NCBI GenBank assembly: GCA_026982695.1 | Contig: JALSGS010000006.1 | Location: forward strand, 1-64,000 | Length of the DNA: 64,000 nt | DNA from: Saprospiraceae bacterium | GTDB lineage: Bacteria > Bacteroidota > Bacteroidia > Chitinophagales > Saprospiraceae | Direction of reading: 5' to 3' | In this document: positions 54,576 through 63,443 of the stretch, one piece after another | Position numbering within the stretch: position 1 is the first letter of the stretch | How the letters are laid out: each line of letters opens with the position of its first letter | Notes under the pieces: generated by a model | The model's input: the letters and a program-made list of their open reading frames with translations, nothing else | Told to the model about the DNA's origin: nothing | Databases searched by the model: none | Position numbers and translations under genes: made by a program

Positions 54576-54948
54576 GCCTATCCATTATGGAGAAGCCATG
54601 TGTCATTGGTGTAAGATGACCATAGTGGATCAGCAGCATGCTGCTGAGGCAGTGACTCGAAAAGGCAAAGTATATCAATTCGACGCAATAGAATGTCTTG
54701 TGCAATATCTAGATGAGCTCGGTAATGATGATCAATTCGCTTGGCTACTAGTTAATGACTTCAACCGACCAGGTAAATTGATCGACGCACAAACTGCTAC
54801 CTATTTGGTGAGTGCACAGATACCTAGTCCAATGGGGGCCTTTTTGTCGGCCTTTGCCACGCGTGCAGAAGCGGAAGCTATGCAACAACAGAAAGGAGGG
54901 CAACTGTATGATTGGGTAGGTGCGCGGCAGTATGTACGTCAGCGCTAA
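54517..54948 (+). CDS. nosL: Copper chaperone NosL, lipoprotein
   Basis: 143 residues. Signal and lipobox MKKLWIALCSLISACS. The Cu(I) site is the conserved CHWCKM motif region (GEAMCHWCKMTIVDQQHAAEAV), matching the CxxCxM pattern, with later YQFDAIECLVQYLDE. NosL delivers copper for CuZ assembly in NosZ. It overlaps the membrane-protein gene by 59 bases, in another frame. Confidence 0.93.
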   Translation: MKKLWIALCSLISACSPSPKPIHYGEAMCHWCKMTIVDQQHAAEAVTRKGKVYQFDAIECLVQYLDELGNDDQFAWLLVNDFNRPGKLIDAQTATYLVSAQIPSPMGAFLSAFATRAEAEAMQQQKGGQLYDWVGARQYVRQR

Positions 54949-55019
54949 CATGATAAGTGCCTCAGCATATCTGTGTGGACCGTTGCTGTGTATTGTTCCA
55001 CCTTCAAAAAACGACAACC

Positions 55020-55589
55020 ATGAAGCAACAACTGAGTTTGTTTCTCGTGCTGGGCATCGCATCAGTTTGGTTTTTGACTGCTTGTCAGTCAGATAAGGGG
55101 GACGAACGTGCTGCAGCAACTGCCCCTACTGTCCGTATGAAAGGGCAATCTGCCGTGATAGATCCGGACTCGAAACCCAACATTCTCCAAATAGCCCTCA
55201 ATTCGCCTGATCATACGACACTGGTCGAGGCAGTGAAAGCAGCTCAGTTAGAAGATGTGTTGACCAATGCCGGGCCCTTAACGGTGTTTGCACCTACTAA
55301 TGAAGCTTTTGCACAGCTGCCACAAGGCACATTGGAAGAGCTGCTCAAACCTGAAAACAAGCAGACTTTGGCGCGCATTATCAAGTTTCATGCAGCACCG
55401 GGCAAGTTTTCCGAACAGATGCTGCGCGATGGCATGGATTTGTTTATGGCCTCGGGCCATTATGTGAAAGTGGAAAAGAAGCCAGATGGCACTTACGTAC
55501 ATGGTGCTAAGATTCTAAGTACTGTGGAAGCTTCCAATGGCTTAATCCATGTAGTGGACAAGGTAATGCTGCCACCTGAATTGCAGTGA
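55020..55589 (+). CDS. Fasciclin-domain lipoprotein in the nos cluster
   Basis: 189 residues from the ATG at 55020. Lipobox SVWFLTAC. A single fasciclin/FAS1 domain from about residue 55 (LQIALNSPDHTTLVEAVKAAQLEDVLTNAGPLTVFAPTNEAFAQLPQGTLEELL to SNGLIHVVDKVMLPPELQ). FAS1 domains mediate adhesion in other proteins; in nos clusters of some Bacteroidota a fasciclin protein is found, perhaps as a copper-loading or cluster-assembly partner, but the function is unproven. A terminator-like hairpin follows. Confidence 0.85.
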   Translation: MKQQLSLFLVLGIASVWFLTACQSDKGDERAAATAPTVRMKGQSAVIDPDSKPNILQIALNSPDHTTLVEAVKAAQLEDVLTNAGPLTVFAPTNEAFAQLPQGTLEELLKPENKQTLARIIKFHAAPGKFSEQMLRDGMDLFMASGHYVKVEKKPDGTYVHGAKILSTVEASNGLIHVVDKVMLPPELQ

Positions 55590-55600
55590 GTGCTCAAAGG

Positions 55601-55633
55601 GAGAGGGACGACAGCCCTCTCCACTTTTGCTTT
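55601..55633 (+). terminator. Hairpin after the fasciclin gene, possible attenuator
   Basis: Perfect 8-bp stem GGAGAGGG / CCCTCTCC with a 7-base loop, followed by ACTTTTGCTTTT. It lies 11 bases after the stop and may reduce transcription into nosD. Confidence 0.65.
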
Positions 55634-55662
55634 TCAAAGCTTGAGATAAAAAGCAGTGGTAT

Positions 55663-56913
55663 ATGAAGTATCTGGTCGTGTGGATGGTATGGCTATGGAT
55701 TGGGCTTTGGCCATGCTCGATGAAAGGTGCCTCATGGTGGGTATATGGTAAGTGTGAATGGACTGATATCCAATCTGCTATTGAACGAGCCGCACCCTGT
55801 GATACCGTTTGGGTGAATGGGGGCGTGTGGCGGGTAGACCACCCAATCGTAATTGACAAGCCACTCGTTGTGTTGGGGAAGAACCGACCTATAATAGATG
55901 GCGGAGGTGGTAAAGGTGATCTATTGCTCATTACTGCTGATGATGTAGAGCTTTCGGGGTTTACCTTTCGCCATATGGGGATTAACTATGTAGAGGATGT
56001 AGCTGCCGTTCGTGCCGAAAGCGTGCGTAATGTATACATACACCACAATGTGTTAGAGAATACCTTTTTTGCCATCTATTTAGCCCATGTACGTGGTGGA
56101 GAAGTGGCCTATAATCGCATAGTAGGCGGTGCAGTGGAAGAAAACAACTCGGGCAACGCCATCCATGCGTGGTACTGCAGTGAGTTGCGTATCCACCACA
56201 ATGAAGTACAAGGGCATCGAGACGGGATTTATTTTGAGTTCGTAGATGAGAGTCGCATTTACAACAACCACAGCCATGACAATTTGCGCTATGGGCTCCA
56301 CTTCATGTTTTCTGATGACGATGTGTACTATCAAAACACCTTTGCTCACAATGGCGCAGGTGTGGCGGTTATGTTCAGTCGACGCATTCACATGTGGCAA
56401 AACCGCTTTATGCACAATTGGGGAGGAGCTTCTTTTGGATTGTTGCTCAAGGAAATATATGATGCTCAAATCCAGGGCAATACATTTTCAAAGAACACCA
56501 TCGGCATTTTTGTAGAGGGCTCGAATCGCATCCAGTATCGGCACAACTTATTTCGGGCCAATGGATGGGCCATTAAGATGAATGGCGGGTGTATGGACAA
56601 CGTCATTACGGAGAATGAATTTGTCTACAACACCTTCGACTTGGCTATACAAGTAGCCAATGAGTCGAATAGCTATGACCGAAATTATTGGAGTGAATAT
56701 TCGGGTTATGACCTGGACCGAGATGGGGTGGGCGACGTGCCGTATCGGCCTGTGAAGCTCTTTGCTTGGGTAGTGCAACAGACACCTGAAGCCATGATTT
56801 TATTGCGCAGCCTGTTTATAGATCTACTCAACTTTTCGGAGAAAGTCAGTCCTGTACTTACCCCTGCAGCTGTGATGGACCACCAGCCACTGATGCACCC
56901 TTTGTTACAGTAG
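55663..56913 (+). CDS. nosD: NosD, periplasmic beta-helix maturation protein
   Basis: 416 residues. A signal peptide (LVVWMVWLWIGLWPCSM) precedes a right-handed beta-helix of parallel repeats (GNAIHAWYCSELRIHHNEVQGHRDGIYFEF..., RYGLHFMFSDDDVYYQNTFAHNGAGVAVMFSRRIHMW). It ends with a DLDRDGVGDVPYRP loop typical of NosD. NosD, with NosF and NosY, supplies sulfur and copper for CuZ of NosZ. It begins 74 bases after the fasciclin gene. Confidence 0.93.
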   Translation: MKYLVVWMVWLWIGLWPCSMKGASWWVYGKCEWTDIQSAIERAAPCDTVWVNGGVWRVDHPIVIDKPLVVLGKNRPIIDGGGGKGDLLLITADDVELSGFTFRHMGINYVEDVAAVRAESVRNVYIHHNVLENTFFAIYLAHVRGGEVAYNRIVGGAVEENNSGNAIHAWYCSELRIHHNEVQGHRDGIYFEFVDESRIYNNHSHDNLRYGLHFMFSDDDVYYQNTFAHNGAGVAVMFSRRIHMWQNRFMHNWGGASFGLLLKEIYDAQIQGNTFSKNTIGIFVEGSNRIQYRHNLFRANGWAIKMNGGCMDNVITENEFVYNTFDLAIQVANESNSYDRNYWSEYSGYDLDRDGVGDVPYRPVKLFAWVVQQTPEAMILLRSLFIDLLNFSEKVSPVLTPAAVMDHQPLMHPLLQ

Positions 56914-56944
56914 CTAGAAAAGAGGAGTTGAAAAAACATCAATA

Positions 56945-57694
56945 ATGATTCGTATTGACCAAGTAAGTAAATCATTTGGTAAGCTCGAAGTACTCAAGGA
57001 TATCTCCTGTACCTTTGAGCAACAGGGAAGGATTGTAGCCATATTGGGCCCCAACGGTTCTGGCAAGACCACGCTTATCAAAAGCATCTTGGGGATGGTG
57101 TTGCCTGATGTTGGCGAAATCAGCGTAGTGGGCCAGCCTATTCGGGGGCGTTGGGCTTATCGCGAAGCCATCAGTTATTTGCCGCAGATTGCGCGTTTTC
57201 CAGACAATTTGCGTGTGATTGAGTTGTTGCGTATGGTGCAAGACTTGCGCCAGCAGCCAGCACATCCCGAGCAGCTAATTAAGCGGTTTGGCCTTACCTC
57301 TCATTTGCACAAGCGCTTGTCTACCCTTTCAGGAGGTACGCGGCAGAAGGTCAACTTAGTATTAGCCTTTATGTATGATACGCCGCTACTGATATTGGAT
57401 GAGCCAACTGCAGGGCTCGACCCAGTGGCCATTATACAGCTCAAAGAGATGTTGGGGCAGGCGCGGGAAAAGGGCAAGCTCGTTCTGCTAACGACCCATA
57501 TCATGCCGTTGGTGGAAGAGCTGGCTGACGAGGTGGTGTTTTTGTTGGATGGACGCATCAAGTTTCGCAATTCGATCGAGGTGCTCAAACACACTTTTAA
57601 TGCAGCTAATGTAGAACAGGCTATTGCGCGCTTGTTATTAAACAGTGGGAATGCGCATCGGTCTTTGGATAGGGTCTCGTCAGTTGTTTCCTAA
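56945..57694 (+). CDS. nosF: NosF, ABC transporter ATPase
   Basis: 249 residues. Walker A in LGPNGSGKTTLIKSILGM, signature LSGGTRQKVNLVLAF, Walker B LLILDEPTAGLDPVAI and the H-loop His in LLTTHIM. It powers NosD/NosY. It starts 32 bases after nosD, in one unit. Confidence 0.95.
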   Translation: MIRIDQVSKSFGKLEVLKDISCTFEQQGRIVAILGPNGSGKTTLIKSILGMVLPDVGEISVVGQPIRGRWAYREAISYLPQIARFPDNLRVIELLRMVQDLRQQPAHPEQLIKRFGLTSHLHKRLSTLSGGTRQKVNLVLAFMYDTPLLILDEPTAGLDPVAIIQLKEMLGQAREKGKLVLLTTHIMPLVEELADEVVFLLDGRIKFRNSIEVLKHTFNAANVEQAIARLLLNSGNAHRSLDRVSSVVS

Positions 57695-57744
57695 GGGTTT
57701 CAAAATAGTGGTAGTAGTTTGGCATGTTCCATAAAAAGGTCATT

Positions 57745-58527
57745 ATGATTAAAATACTGAAATACACGCTTTTTGATTTATTGCGTAGCCGCTCACTGTT
57801 GTTTTATTTGGCTTTTTACTTAGCTTTTACTTTTGGTCTATTTGGTTTGAGTGCTGACATCCAGAAGGTACTTATAAGCATGATGAATGTGATGCTCATT
57901 TTGGTGCCCCTTATTTCCACCATGTTAGGCGTAATGTATTACTACAACTCGCGCGAATTTACTGAGCTGCTATTGGCACAGCCCATTCGGCGGCGTGATA
58001 TTTTTCTCGGTCAGTTTATGGGGTTGTCCGGTTCTATGGCAATGGCTTTAGTTGTAGGTGTAGGGCTACCCTTTGTGTGGTTTGGTGTGGGGACTTCGCC
58101 TTTTTTCGTGCAATTTTTAATCTTGCTGGGGAGTGGCGTGGTGTTGACGTTCATTTTTTGTGCTTTGGCCTTTTTCATTGCATTGCGCAATGAGGACCGC
58201 ATACGCGGCTTTGGCTTGGCCATTCTCGTGTGGTTAGTATTTGCCATTGTCTATGATGGGGTGTTTTTGCTGGCCTTAGCTTTGTGGAGTGATTACCCAT
58301 TGGAAAAATTTGCTTTGGCTACTTCATTGCTAAATCCCATTGATCTTTCTCGCATTCTCATCATGTTACAACTCGATATAGCTGCCTTAATGGGCTTTAC
58401 TGGAGCGGTGTTTAAGAAATTTCTGGGCACGGCTTTGGGCAGTGCAGTAGCAGTAGGGGTGTTAGTACTCTGGGTATTGGGGCCTTTAGCAGCAATTCAT
58501 GCCGTGGCAGCGCGAAAAGATTTTTGA
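57745..58527 (+). CDS. nosY: NosY, ABC transporter permease
   Basis: 260 residues from ATG 57745 (MIKILKYTLFDLLRSRS); ATG 57724 adds seven residues and is possible. Six or so transmembrane helices, matching the ABC-2 type NosY family, with LLLAQPIRRRDIFLGQFMG in the first cytoplasmic loop. It is the membrane part of NosF. The next gene begins 53 bases later. Confidence 0.88.
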   Translation: MIKILKYTLFDLLRSRSLLFYLAFYLAFTFGLFGLSADIQKVLISMMNVMLILVPLISTMLGVMYYYNSREFTELLLAQPIRRRDIFLGQFMGLSGSMAMALVVGVGLPFVWFGVGTSPFFVQFLILLGSGVVLTFIFCALAFFIALRNEDRIRGFGLAILVWLVFAIVYDGVFLLALALWSDYPLEKFALATSLLNPIDLSRILIMLQLDIAALMGFTGAVFKKFLGTALGSAVAVGVLVLWVLGPLAAIHAVAARKDF

Positions 58528-58579
58528 GCTTTTAGAAGCATATGTATTCACATCGAAAAATACAGTGAATTGGCGATTT

Positions 58580-59305
58580 ATGGAAATAGATTTGGAAAAT
58601 CAGACGGTAGCGCAAATTGTCGGTGCGCACTATCGCACAGCCGAGGTATTTCGGCGGTATGGTATCGATTTTTGCTGTGGTGGTCAGGCCAAGGTGGCCG
58701 ATGTATGCAGGCGCAAGGGCATTGATCTGGCTCAGCTACAGGCTGAGCTTGAAGATGTGCTGGAGCAGCCGCTTGCTCCTCAGGAGGATTTTGCCTCTTG
58801 GTCGCCAAAGCTGCTAATTGACTACATTGAGGAACGCCACCATACTTACGTGCGTCAAAAGTTGCCCCTCCTTTTGCAGTATAGCAAAAAGGTAGCCAAA
58901 GTGCATGGCCATGGGCATCCAGAAGTGATTGCTCTAGCAAAATGGATAAGTGCATTAGCGGACGAACTTGAAGCCCACTTGGAAAAAGAAGAGCGAGAAT
59001 TGTTTCCCTATGTACGCCAGTTGGTACAAGCCTATCGGGAAGGTCAGGCATCGCCAGCTGTGTCTTCTGACCACTTGGAGCACCCACTTGCTGCGATGCG
59101 CGCTGAGCACGAGCATGCTGGAAGTTTAATGCAAAAGATGCGTCAGCTCACTGATGGATTTACCCCGCCTGAATATGCTTGTAATACCTGGAGGGTGCTC
59201 TATCAGTTGCTCGAAGAGTTTGAACGAGATTTGCATCAACACGTTCATTTAGAGAACAACTTGCTGTTCCCCAAGGCAGCATCTTTGGCGCAAGCACTTG
59301 TTTGA
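58580..59305 (+). CDS. ric: Iron-sulfur cluster repair di-iron protein (Ric/ScdA/YtfE family)
   Basis: 241 residues from ATG 58580. The N-terminal ScdA domain has RTAEVFRRYGIDFCCGGQAKVADVCRRKGI. The C-terminal hemerythrin-like domain carries iron-binding His and Glu in LLIDYIEERHHTYVRQKLP, HGHGHPEV, EAHLEKEERELFP, MRAEHEHAG and HVHLENNLLFP. Ric repairs Fe-S clusters damaged by NO and oxidative stress. Its place at the end of the nos operon fits nitrosative stress defence during denitrification. Confidence 0.93.
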   Translation: MEIDLENQTVAQIVGAHYRTAEVFRRYGIDFCCGGQAKVADVCRRKGIDLAQLQAELEDVLEQPLAPQEDFASWSPKLLIDYIEERHHTYVRQKLPLLLQYSKKVAKVHGHGHPEVIALAKWISALADELEAHLEKEERELFPYVRQLVQAYREGQASPAVSSDHLEHPLAAMRAEHEHAGSLMQKMRQLTDGFTPPEYACNTWRVLYQLLEEFERDLHQHVHLENNLLFPKAASLAQALV

Positions 59306-59335
59306 AGTACAGCTTTTATGTGCATATATTGGTCG

Positions 59336-59360
59336 GTGCCCTGCACATTGTGCGGGGCGC
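59336..59360 (+). other. Hairpin at the 3' end of the nos operon
   Basis: GTGCCCTGCAC / GTGCGGGGCGC, 11 bp with a 3-base loop and two G-U pairs, 31 bases after the ric stop codon. No long T run follows, so it may act as an RNase barrier more than a terminator. Confidence 0.5.
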
Positions 59361-59553
59361 TGTGTTATTATGTGAGTCAGAATAGCAGCCGTAGCGTAGT
59401 GTGTCATCCTGATATAGCCAGCCAGCTTGCGCTTTGAATCAGTGATTTTGTTTGGCCCTCTGTATTTGATGCCCTACACTGACAACTCTTTGGGCTGTGG
59501 AGCGTTTGCAACAAGTGATTTGACTATTTTTGCTGCCCAATTTCTTGTTTGCC

Positions 59554-59889
59554 ATGCAAATTGTCCATAGAAATAGCTGTTTTCATACCACCTTGCGTAC
59601 CATAGCTGTGTTAGCCATGGTATCGGTATTGTGGTCGGGCAGTGGGCTGCAGTGGTGGATGGCTGTTTTGCACGGCAACTATGAAATGATGTCTTGGTGT
59701 GTAACAGAGGAGACGGACAACCATGAAGATCACCACGAGCACAAAGATTATGACCTGAAAATTTTATTGGAGGTAGTGAAGACAGGACGGGAAGCTGAGT
59801 GTCAGATCCGGATTAAGCCTATCGTCGATCTTTTTCTTTTGTCTTCTTGCGAAGGTGAAGTGCTTACGCCACCACCTGAATGTGCTTGA
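59554..59889 (+). CDS. Small His-rich exported protein of unknown function
   Basis: 111 residues from ATG 59554 (a TTG at 59530 is less likely). A hydrophobic segment (TIAVLAMVSVLWSGSGLQWWMAVL) suggests a signal peptide or membrane anchor. It is followed by an acidic, His-rich stretch TEETDNHEDHHEHKDYD, a likely metal-binding tail, and a second short hydrophobic part. No family recognised. A TATTTTTG element at 59525-59532 may be its -7 box. It stands between the nos operon and carbonic anhydrase; a hairpin terminator follows. Confidence 0.55.
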   Translation: MQIVHRNSCFHTTLRTIAVLAMVSVLWSGSGLQWWMAVLHGNYEMMSWCVTEETDNHEDHHEHKDYDLKILLEVVKTGREAECQIRIKPIVDLFLLSSCEGEVLTPPPECA

Positions 59890-59906
59890 CCTTTCCCCTC
59901 TACGTG

Positions 59907-59929
59907 CTCCTGTTCACAGGAGGTTTTTT
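59907..59929 (+). terminator. Small Rho-independent terminator after the His-rich gene
   Basis: CTCCTG-TTCA-CAGGAG (6 bp) followed by G and TTTTTT, 18 bases after the stop codon. Short stem but a clean T tract. Confidence 0.6.
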
Positions 59930-60016
59930 CCATTTTTAGGATTATGCATGCTGTATCTAGGCTGGATGCAGGCAAGTGAATGTCGTTTGTTTTTCTAAAA
60001 AAAAAGATAAATCATT

Positions 60017-60688
60017 ATGAGTCAAATAGATCTTTCCACCCCTCTTCAAATGACAGCTGAACTGCAAAAACACATTACGCCTGAGCTGGCTTTGGAGCTA
60101 CTCAAGTCGGGGAATGCACGCTTTGTAGCAGGTCAGCCCTTCGATCGCGACCTGCTAGAGCAGGTAGCTCAGACAGCTAGTGGCCAATACCCATTTGCCA
60201 TTGTGCTGAGTTGTATTGATTCACGTATTCCTACAGAGATCATTTTTGATCAGGGAATTGGCGATATTTTCAATGCCCGCATTGCTGGCAACTTCGTCAA
60301 TCGCGACATTTTGGGCAGCATGGAATTTGCTTGTGCGGTAGCCGGCTCACGTCTCATTGTAGTGATGGGGCACACTTCCTGTGGTGCGGTGAAGGGCGCT
60401 TGTGATGGTGTGACGCTGGGCAATCTCACTGATATGTTGAAGGCTCTAGAACCAGCTGTAGCTCAGACGCCTACAGCACCTGGTGAAGATCGCAGTTCGA
60501 AAAACAAGGACTTCGTCAATCGCGTAGCTCAAACGAATGTGCAACTAACCATGCAAAGCATTTTGGATGAGAGCGAGGTGTTGCGAGGGCTATACGAATC
60601 AGGCCGTATTGGCTTGGTAGGAGCTATGTATGATGTAGCTACGGGTAAAGTGCATTTCGATACTTTACAGGTAAAAGCCGCTGTCTGA
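60017..60688 (+). CDS. can: Beta-class carbonic anhydrase
   Basis: 223 residues. Zinc ligands are in SCIDSRIPTEIIFDQGIGDIFNARIAGNF (Cys; the Asp-Arg pair) and VMGHTSCGAVKGA (His-x2-Cys), as in beta-CAs. It interconverts CO2 and HCO3-. Only 99 bases separate it from the SulP transporter on the same strand, suggesting a bicarbonate-supply unit. Confidence 0.95.
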   Translation: MSQIDLSTPLQMTAELQKHITPELALELLKSGNARFVAGQPFDRDLLEQVAQTASGQYPFAIVLSCIDSRIPTEIIFDQGIGDIFNARIAGNFVNRDILGSMEFACAVAGSRLIVVMGHTSCGAVKGACDGVTLGNLTDMLKALEPAVAQTPTAPGEDRSSKNKDFVNRVAQTNVQLTMQSILDESEVLRGLYESGRIGLVGAMYDVATGKVHFDTLQVKAAV

Positions 60689-60787
60689 TTGGGATATTTT
60701 CATGTGATTGTTCGATTATCTTTTTGTTTGCTGTAATCGGATCTCTGTGCAGTCAATAGGAGGTATTATTTCAAAAATAAATGGGCT

Positions 60788-62683
60788 ATGAATATCAGTT
60801 TGATTCCAAAGATAACATTCAAGCATTTTCGGGGTGACTTATTTGGTGGGATTACTGCAGGCATTGTTGCCTTGCCTTTAGCATTGGCTTTTGGTTTGCA
60901 ATCGGGTTTAGGTGCGGCTGCCGGTTTATATGGTGCTATTTTTATCAGTTTTTTTGCTGCACTGTTTGGCGGGACACCTACCCAGATTTCTGGTCCCACA
61001 GCCCCGATGACTGCAGTGAGTATGGTAGTAGTCGCGGGTATTATGGCCAATTTCGAAGGCGACATCCAAAAAGCACTACCAGCTATTTTGATGGTGTTTT
61101 TGTTAGCTGGTCTGATGCAGATCGGCTTGGGGGTGATGCGTGTAGGGCAGTACATCCGTTACATTCCCTATCCGGTGGTTTCGGGTTTTATGACGGGTAT
61201 CGGCGTAATCATTCTAGTGACACAGCTATTGCCTGCTGTGGGTTATTACCCTAAGGAAGATATGGAGTTTGTCAACCAATTCAAGCCTCAAGCCGAAGAA
61301 GTGATTTTAGAAAAAATTTTGAGGGAAGAGGCAGCAGAGGATTTGTTAGTGTTAGAAGACTTTAAGGAAACTGTGCGGCGTGCCGGTACTATTACCGAAG
61401 ACGATATCATGGGAGAAGCTCGTGCTTTGGCTTCTAAAGAAGCGGCTGGAGTATTAGGTGCGCTGAAACTCATCCCCAGAGCGTTGAATAAGATCAACTA
61501 TATAGATCTGATCATGACGCTACTCACTATTGTGATTATCTATGGTTTTAAACGGATTACCACAGCAGTACCTAGCTCTCTGGTAGCGCTAATCGTCGTA
61601 TCGGTGGGTGCTTGGGCGCTCTTACCTGAGTATCGAACTATTGGACAGATTCCCTCGGGCTTTCCAGAGTTAAAGCTAGGTATTTTGACCCAGGTGAACT
61701 TCGAAGCACTATGGCCATATTTGCCAATGGCCGTTTCTTTGGCCTTGTTGGGGGCAATCGACTCGTTGCTTACTTCATTAGTAGCTGACAACTTGACGAA
61801 AACGCGTCACAATCCCGATCAGGAGCTATTTGGGCAAGGCATTGGCAACTCGGTAGCTGCGTTGTTTGGCGGCATCCCAGGTGCGGGGGCTACGATCCGT
61901 ACGGTAGTTAATATTCAGTCAGGTGGTAAGACGCGCCTATCAGGCATGATTGCTGGTTTGCTATTGCTCTTTGTGCTGCTGAGCTTGGGACCTATTGCCA
62001 GCCAAGTGCCGGCAGCTGTGTTGGCTGGCATCCTCATTACTGTGGGTATCGGCGTGATGGATTGGAAGGGATTACGCCACCTGAAGCATTGGCCAAGGGC
62101 TGAAGTGGTGATCATGTTGTTGGTATTGGCACTTACGGTGTTTGTAGGATTGGTGGAAGCAGTAATTGCCGGAATGATATTGGCATCAATTGTCTTTATG
62201 AAGAAAATTGCTGACGTGATCGACCACCGCACGCGCTTTGCTCCCATCAAGCACTTTAGCCATGAGGTACCTTGGGAAGATGAAGAAGGCCTTTTGGAAA
62301 AGTACGGCGATAAAGTATACGTCAAGCATTTGGATGGGCCGCTTTTCTTTGGCTTTGCTTCTAGATTCCAAGAGATGATGCAGGCCATGCCTGATGTGCG
62401 GGTAGTCATCATCAGGATGGATCGCGTGCCTTACGTCGATCAGTCTGGCTTGTATGCCATGGAAGATGCTGTGATGGATTTGAAGAAAGTGGGCGTGGAA
62501 GTCGTTTTTGTAGGTCTACATGGTCAGCCTCGCGAGATGTTTGAAGCCTTCAACCTCGTACCTGGTCTGATCCCCTATGAGCACTGTTTCGGGACGATGG
62601 AAGAATGCCTTGCGTGGTTGCGTGCCCTACTCAATGGGCAGCATTCGGCCCAAGTCAAGCAAGTGCAGCAGCATAGCAAATAG
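60788..62683 (+). CDS. SulP-family anion transporter with STAS domain and a charged insert
   Basis: 631 residues, about twelve transmembrane helices and a C-terminal STAS domain (VKHLDGPLFFGFASRFQEMMQ...VDQSGLYAMEDAVMD). Signatures: DLFGGITAGIVALPLALAFGLQSGLG and GGTPTQISGPTAPMTAVS. Between helices after residue ~155 lies a charged stretch of about 75 residues (YYPKEDMEFVNQFKPQAEEV ... KEAAGVLGALK) that is not part of the usual SulP core. SulP proteins carry sulfate or bicarbonate; the adjacent carbonic anhydrase favours bicarbonate (BicA-like), but this is inferred from context. Confidence 0.88.
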   Translation: MNISLIPKITFKHFRGDLFGGITAGIVALPLALAFGLQSGLGAAAGLYGAIFISFFAALFGGTPTQISGPTAPMTAVSMVVVAGIMANFEGDIQKALPAILMVFLLAGLMQIGLGVMRVGQYIRYIPYPVVSGFMTGIGVIILVTQLLPAVGYYPKEDMEFVNQFKPQAEEVILEKILREEAAEDLLVLEDFKETVRRAGTITEDDIMGEARALASKEAAGVLGALKLIPRALNKINYIDLIMTLLTIVIIYGFKRITTAVPSSLVALIVVSVGAWALLPEYRTIGQIPSGFPELKLGILTQVNFEALWPYLPMAVSLALLGAIDSLLTSLVADNLTKTRHNPDQELFGQGIGNSVAALFGGIPGAGATIRTVVNIQSGGKTRLSGMIAGLLLLFVLLSLGPIASQVPAAVLAGILITVGIGVMDWKGLRHLKHWPRAEVVIMLLVLALTVFVGLVEAVIAGMILASIVFMKKIADVIDHRTRFAPIKHFSHEVPWEDEEGLLEKYGDKVYVKHLDGPLFFGFASRFQEMMQAMPDVRVVIIRMDRVPYVDQSGLYAMEDAVMDLKKVGVEVVFVGLHGQPREMFEAFNLVPGLIPYEHCFGTMEECLAWLRALLNGQHSAQVKQVQQHSK

Positions 62684-62718
62684 TGAAATAGTTGGCTTTT
62701 CTACAAAAAATTGTGTAC

Positions 62719-62753
62719 GAACACCTCTGCTGTGGCAGGGGTGTTCACTTTTT
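62719..62753 (+). terminator. Rho-independent terminator after the SulP gene
   Basis: GAACACCTCTGC / GCAGGGGTGTTC (12 bp, one G-U, 4-base loop) followed by TTTTT, 36 bases after the stop codon. Confidence 0.85.
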
Positions 62754-62786
62754 ATGTACGAGTCATGCTACAAGCTGCAAGTAGTG

Positions 62787-62794
62787 TACCTTTG
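62787..62794 (+). promoter_or_regulatory. -7 element upstream of rbfA
   Basis: TACCTTTG, an exact -7 match, about 130 bases before rbfA. No good -33 TTG is present at the usual distance. Confidence 0.4.
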
Positions 62795-62923
62795 TACAAT
62801 TGCGAATGATGTTGGTGGTAGATGAGGCAGGAGATAGCGTATTTTCGTCGTTGGGTGTACGCATGTGGTATGTAGAAGGCTTATGCCCAACTCTTTTTTG
62901 TGGTCAAGCTTAAATGGTAGGAG

Positions 62924-63298
62924 ATGGAATCCAAACGTCAGCGGCAGGTGGCAGAAATTGTACGGCGCAGCTTTAGCGCTGTGCTCCAAGAAGAAGGCGC
63001 ATATATCTATGGACCAGGTCCTTTGGTAACGGTGACAAAGGTGCAAATGACACCTGATCTAAATTTAGCCAGAATCTATTTGAGCGTGTTCAATACGATG
63101 AACAAGCAGGCCGTATTGCTCGAAATAGCGTCGGCTTATCCGCATTTGCGCAAAGCTTTGGCCCAACGCATTCGCAGGCAGGTGCGCCGCATCCCCGAAC
63201 TGGAGTTTTTTCTGGATGATACGCTTGATGAGATGGATCGCGTCGAGCAGCTGCTCGAAAAAATCCGATCAAATAAGACCACACAAGAGGAAGAATAA
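62924..63298 (+). CDS. rbfA: Ribosome-binding factor A
   Basis: 124 residues. RQRQVAEIVRRSFSAVLQEEG, LVTVTKVQMTPDLNLARIYLSVFN and RKALAQRIRRQVRRIPELEFFLDDTLDEMDRVEQLLEKI are the RbfA KH-like core. It binds 30S precursors late in assembly. It is alone here, with gldC 145 bases downstream. Confidence 0.95.
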   Translation: MESKRQRQVAEIVRRSFSAVLQEEGAYIYGPGPLVTVTKVQMTPDLNLARIYLSVFNTMNKQAVLLEIASAYPHLRKALAQRIRRQVRRIPELEFFLDDTLDEMDRVEQLLEKIRSNKTTQEEE

Positions 63299-63443
63299 AG
63301 TTGACCTGTAAAGTCGCAATGTAAACATTTGTGATGAGTACGCTGTCGGCCAATGATCAGGTGTAGCCTTTCCATGTCCTACCACAAATGGCCACTCAGT
63401 CTTAGGCTGAGATCTATCGTTTTTTACCCACATAAAATAGATT

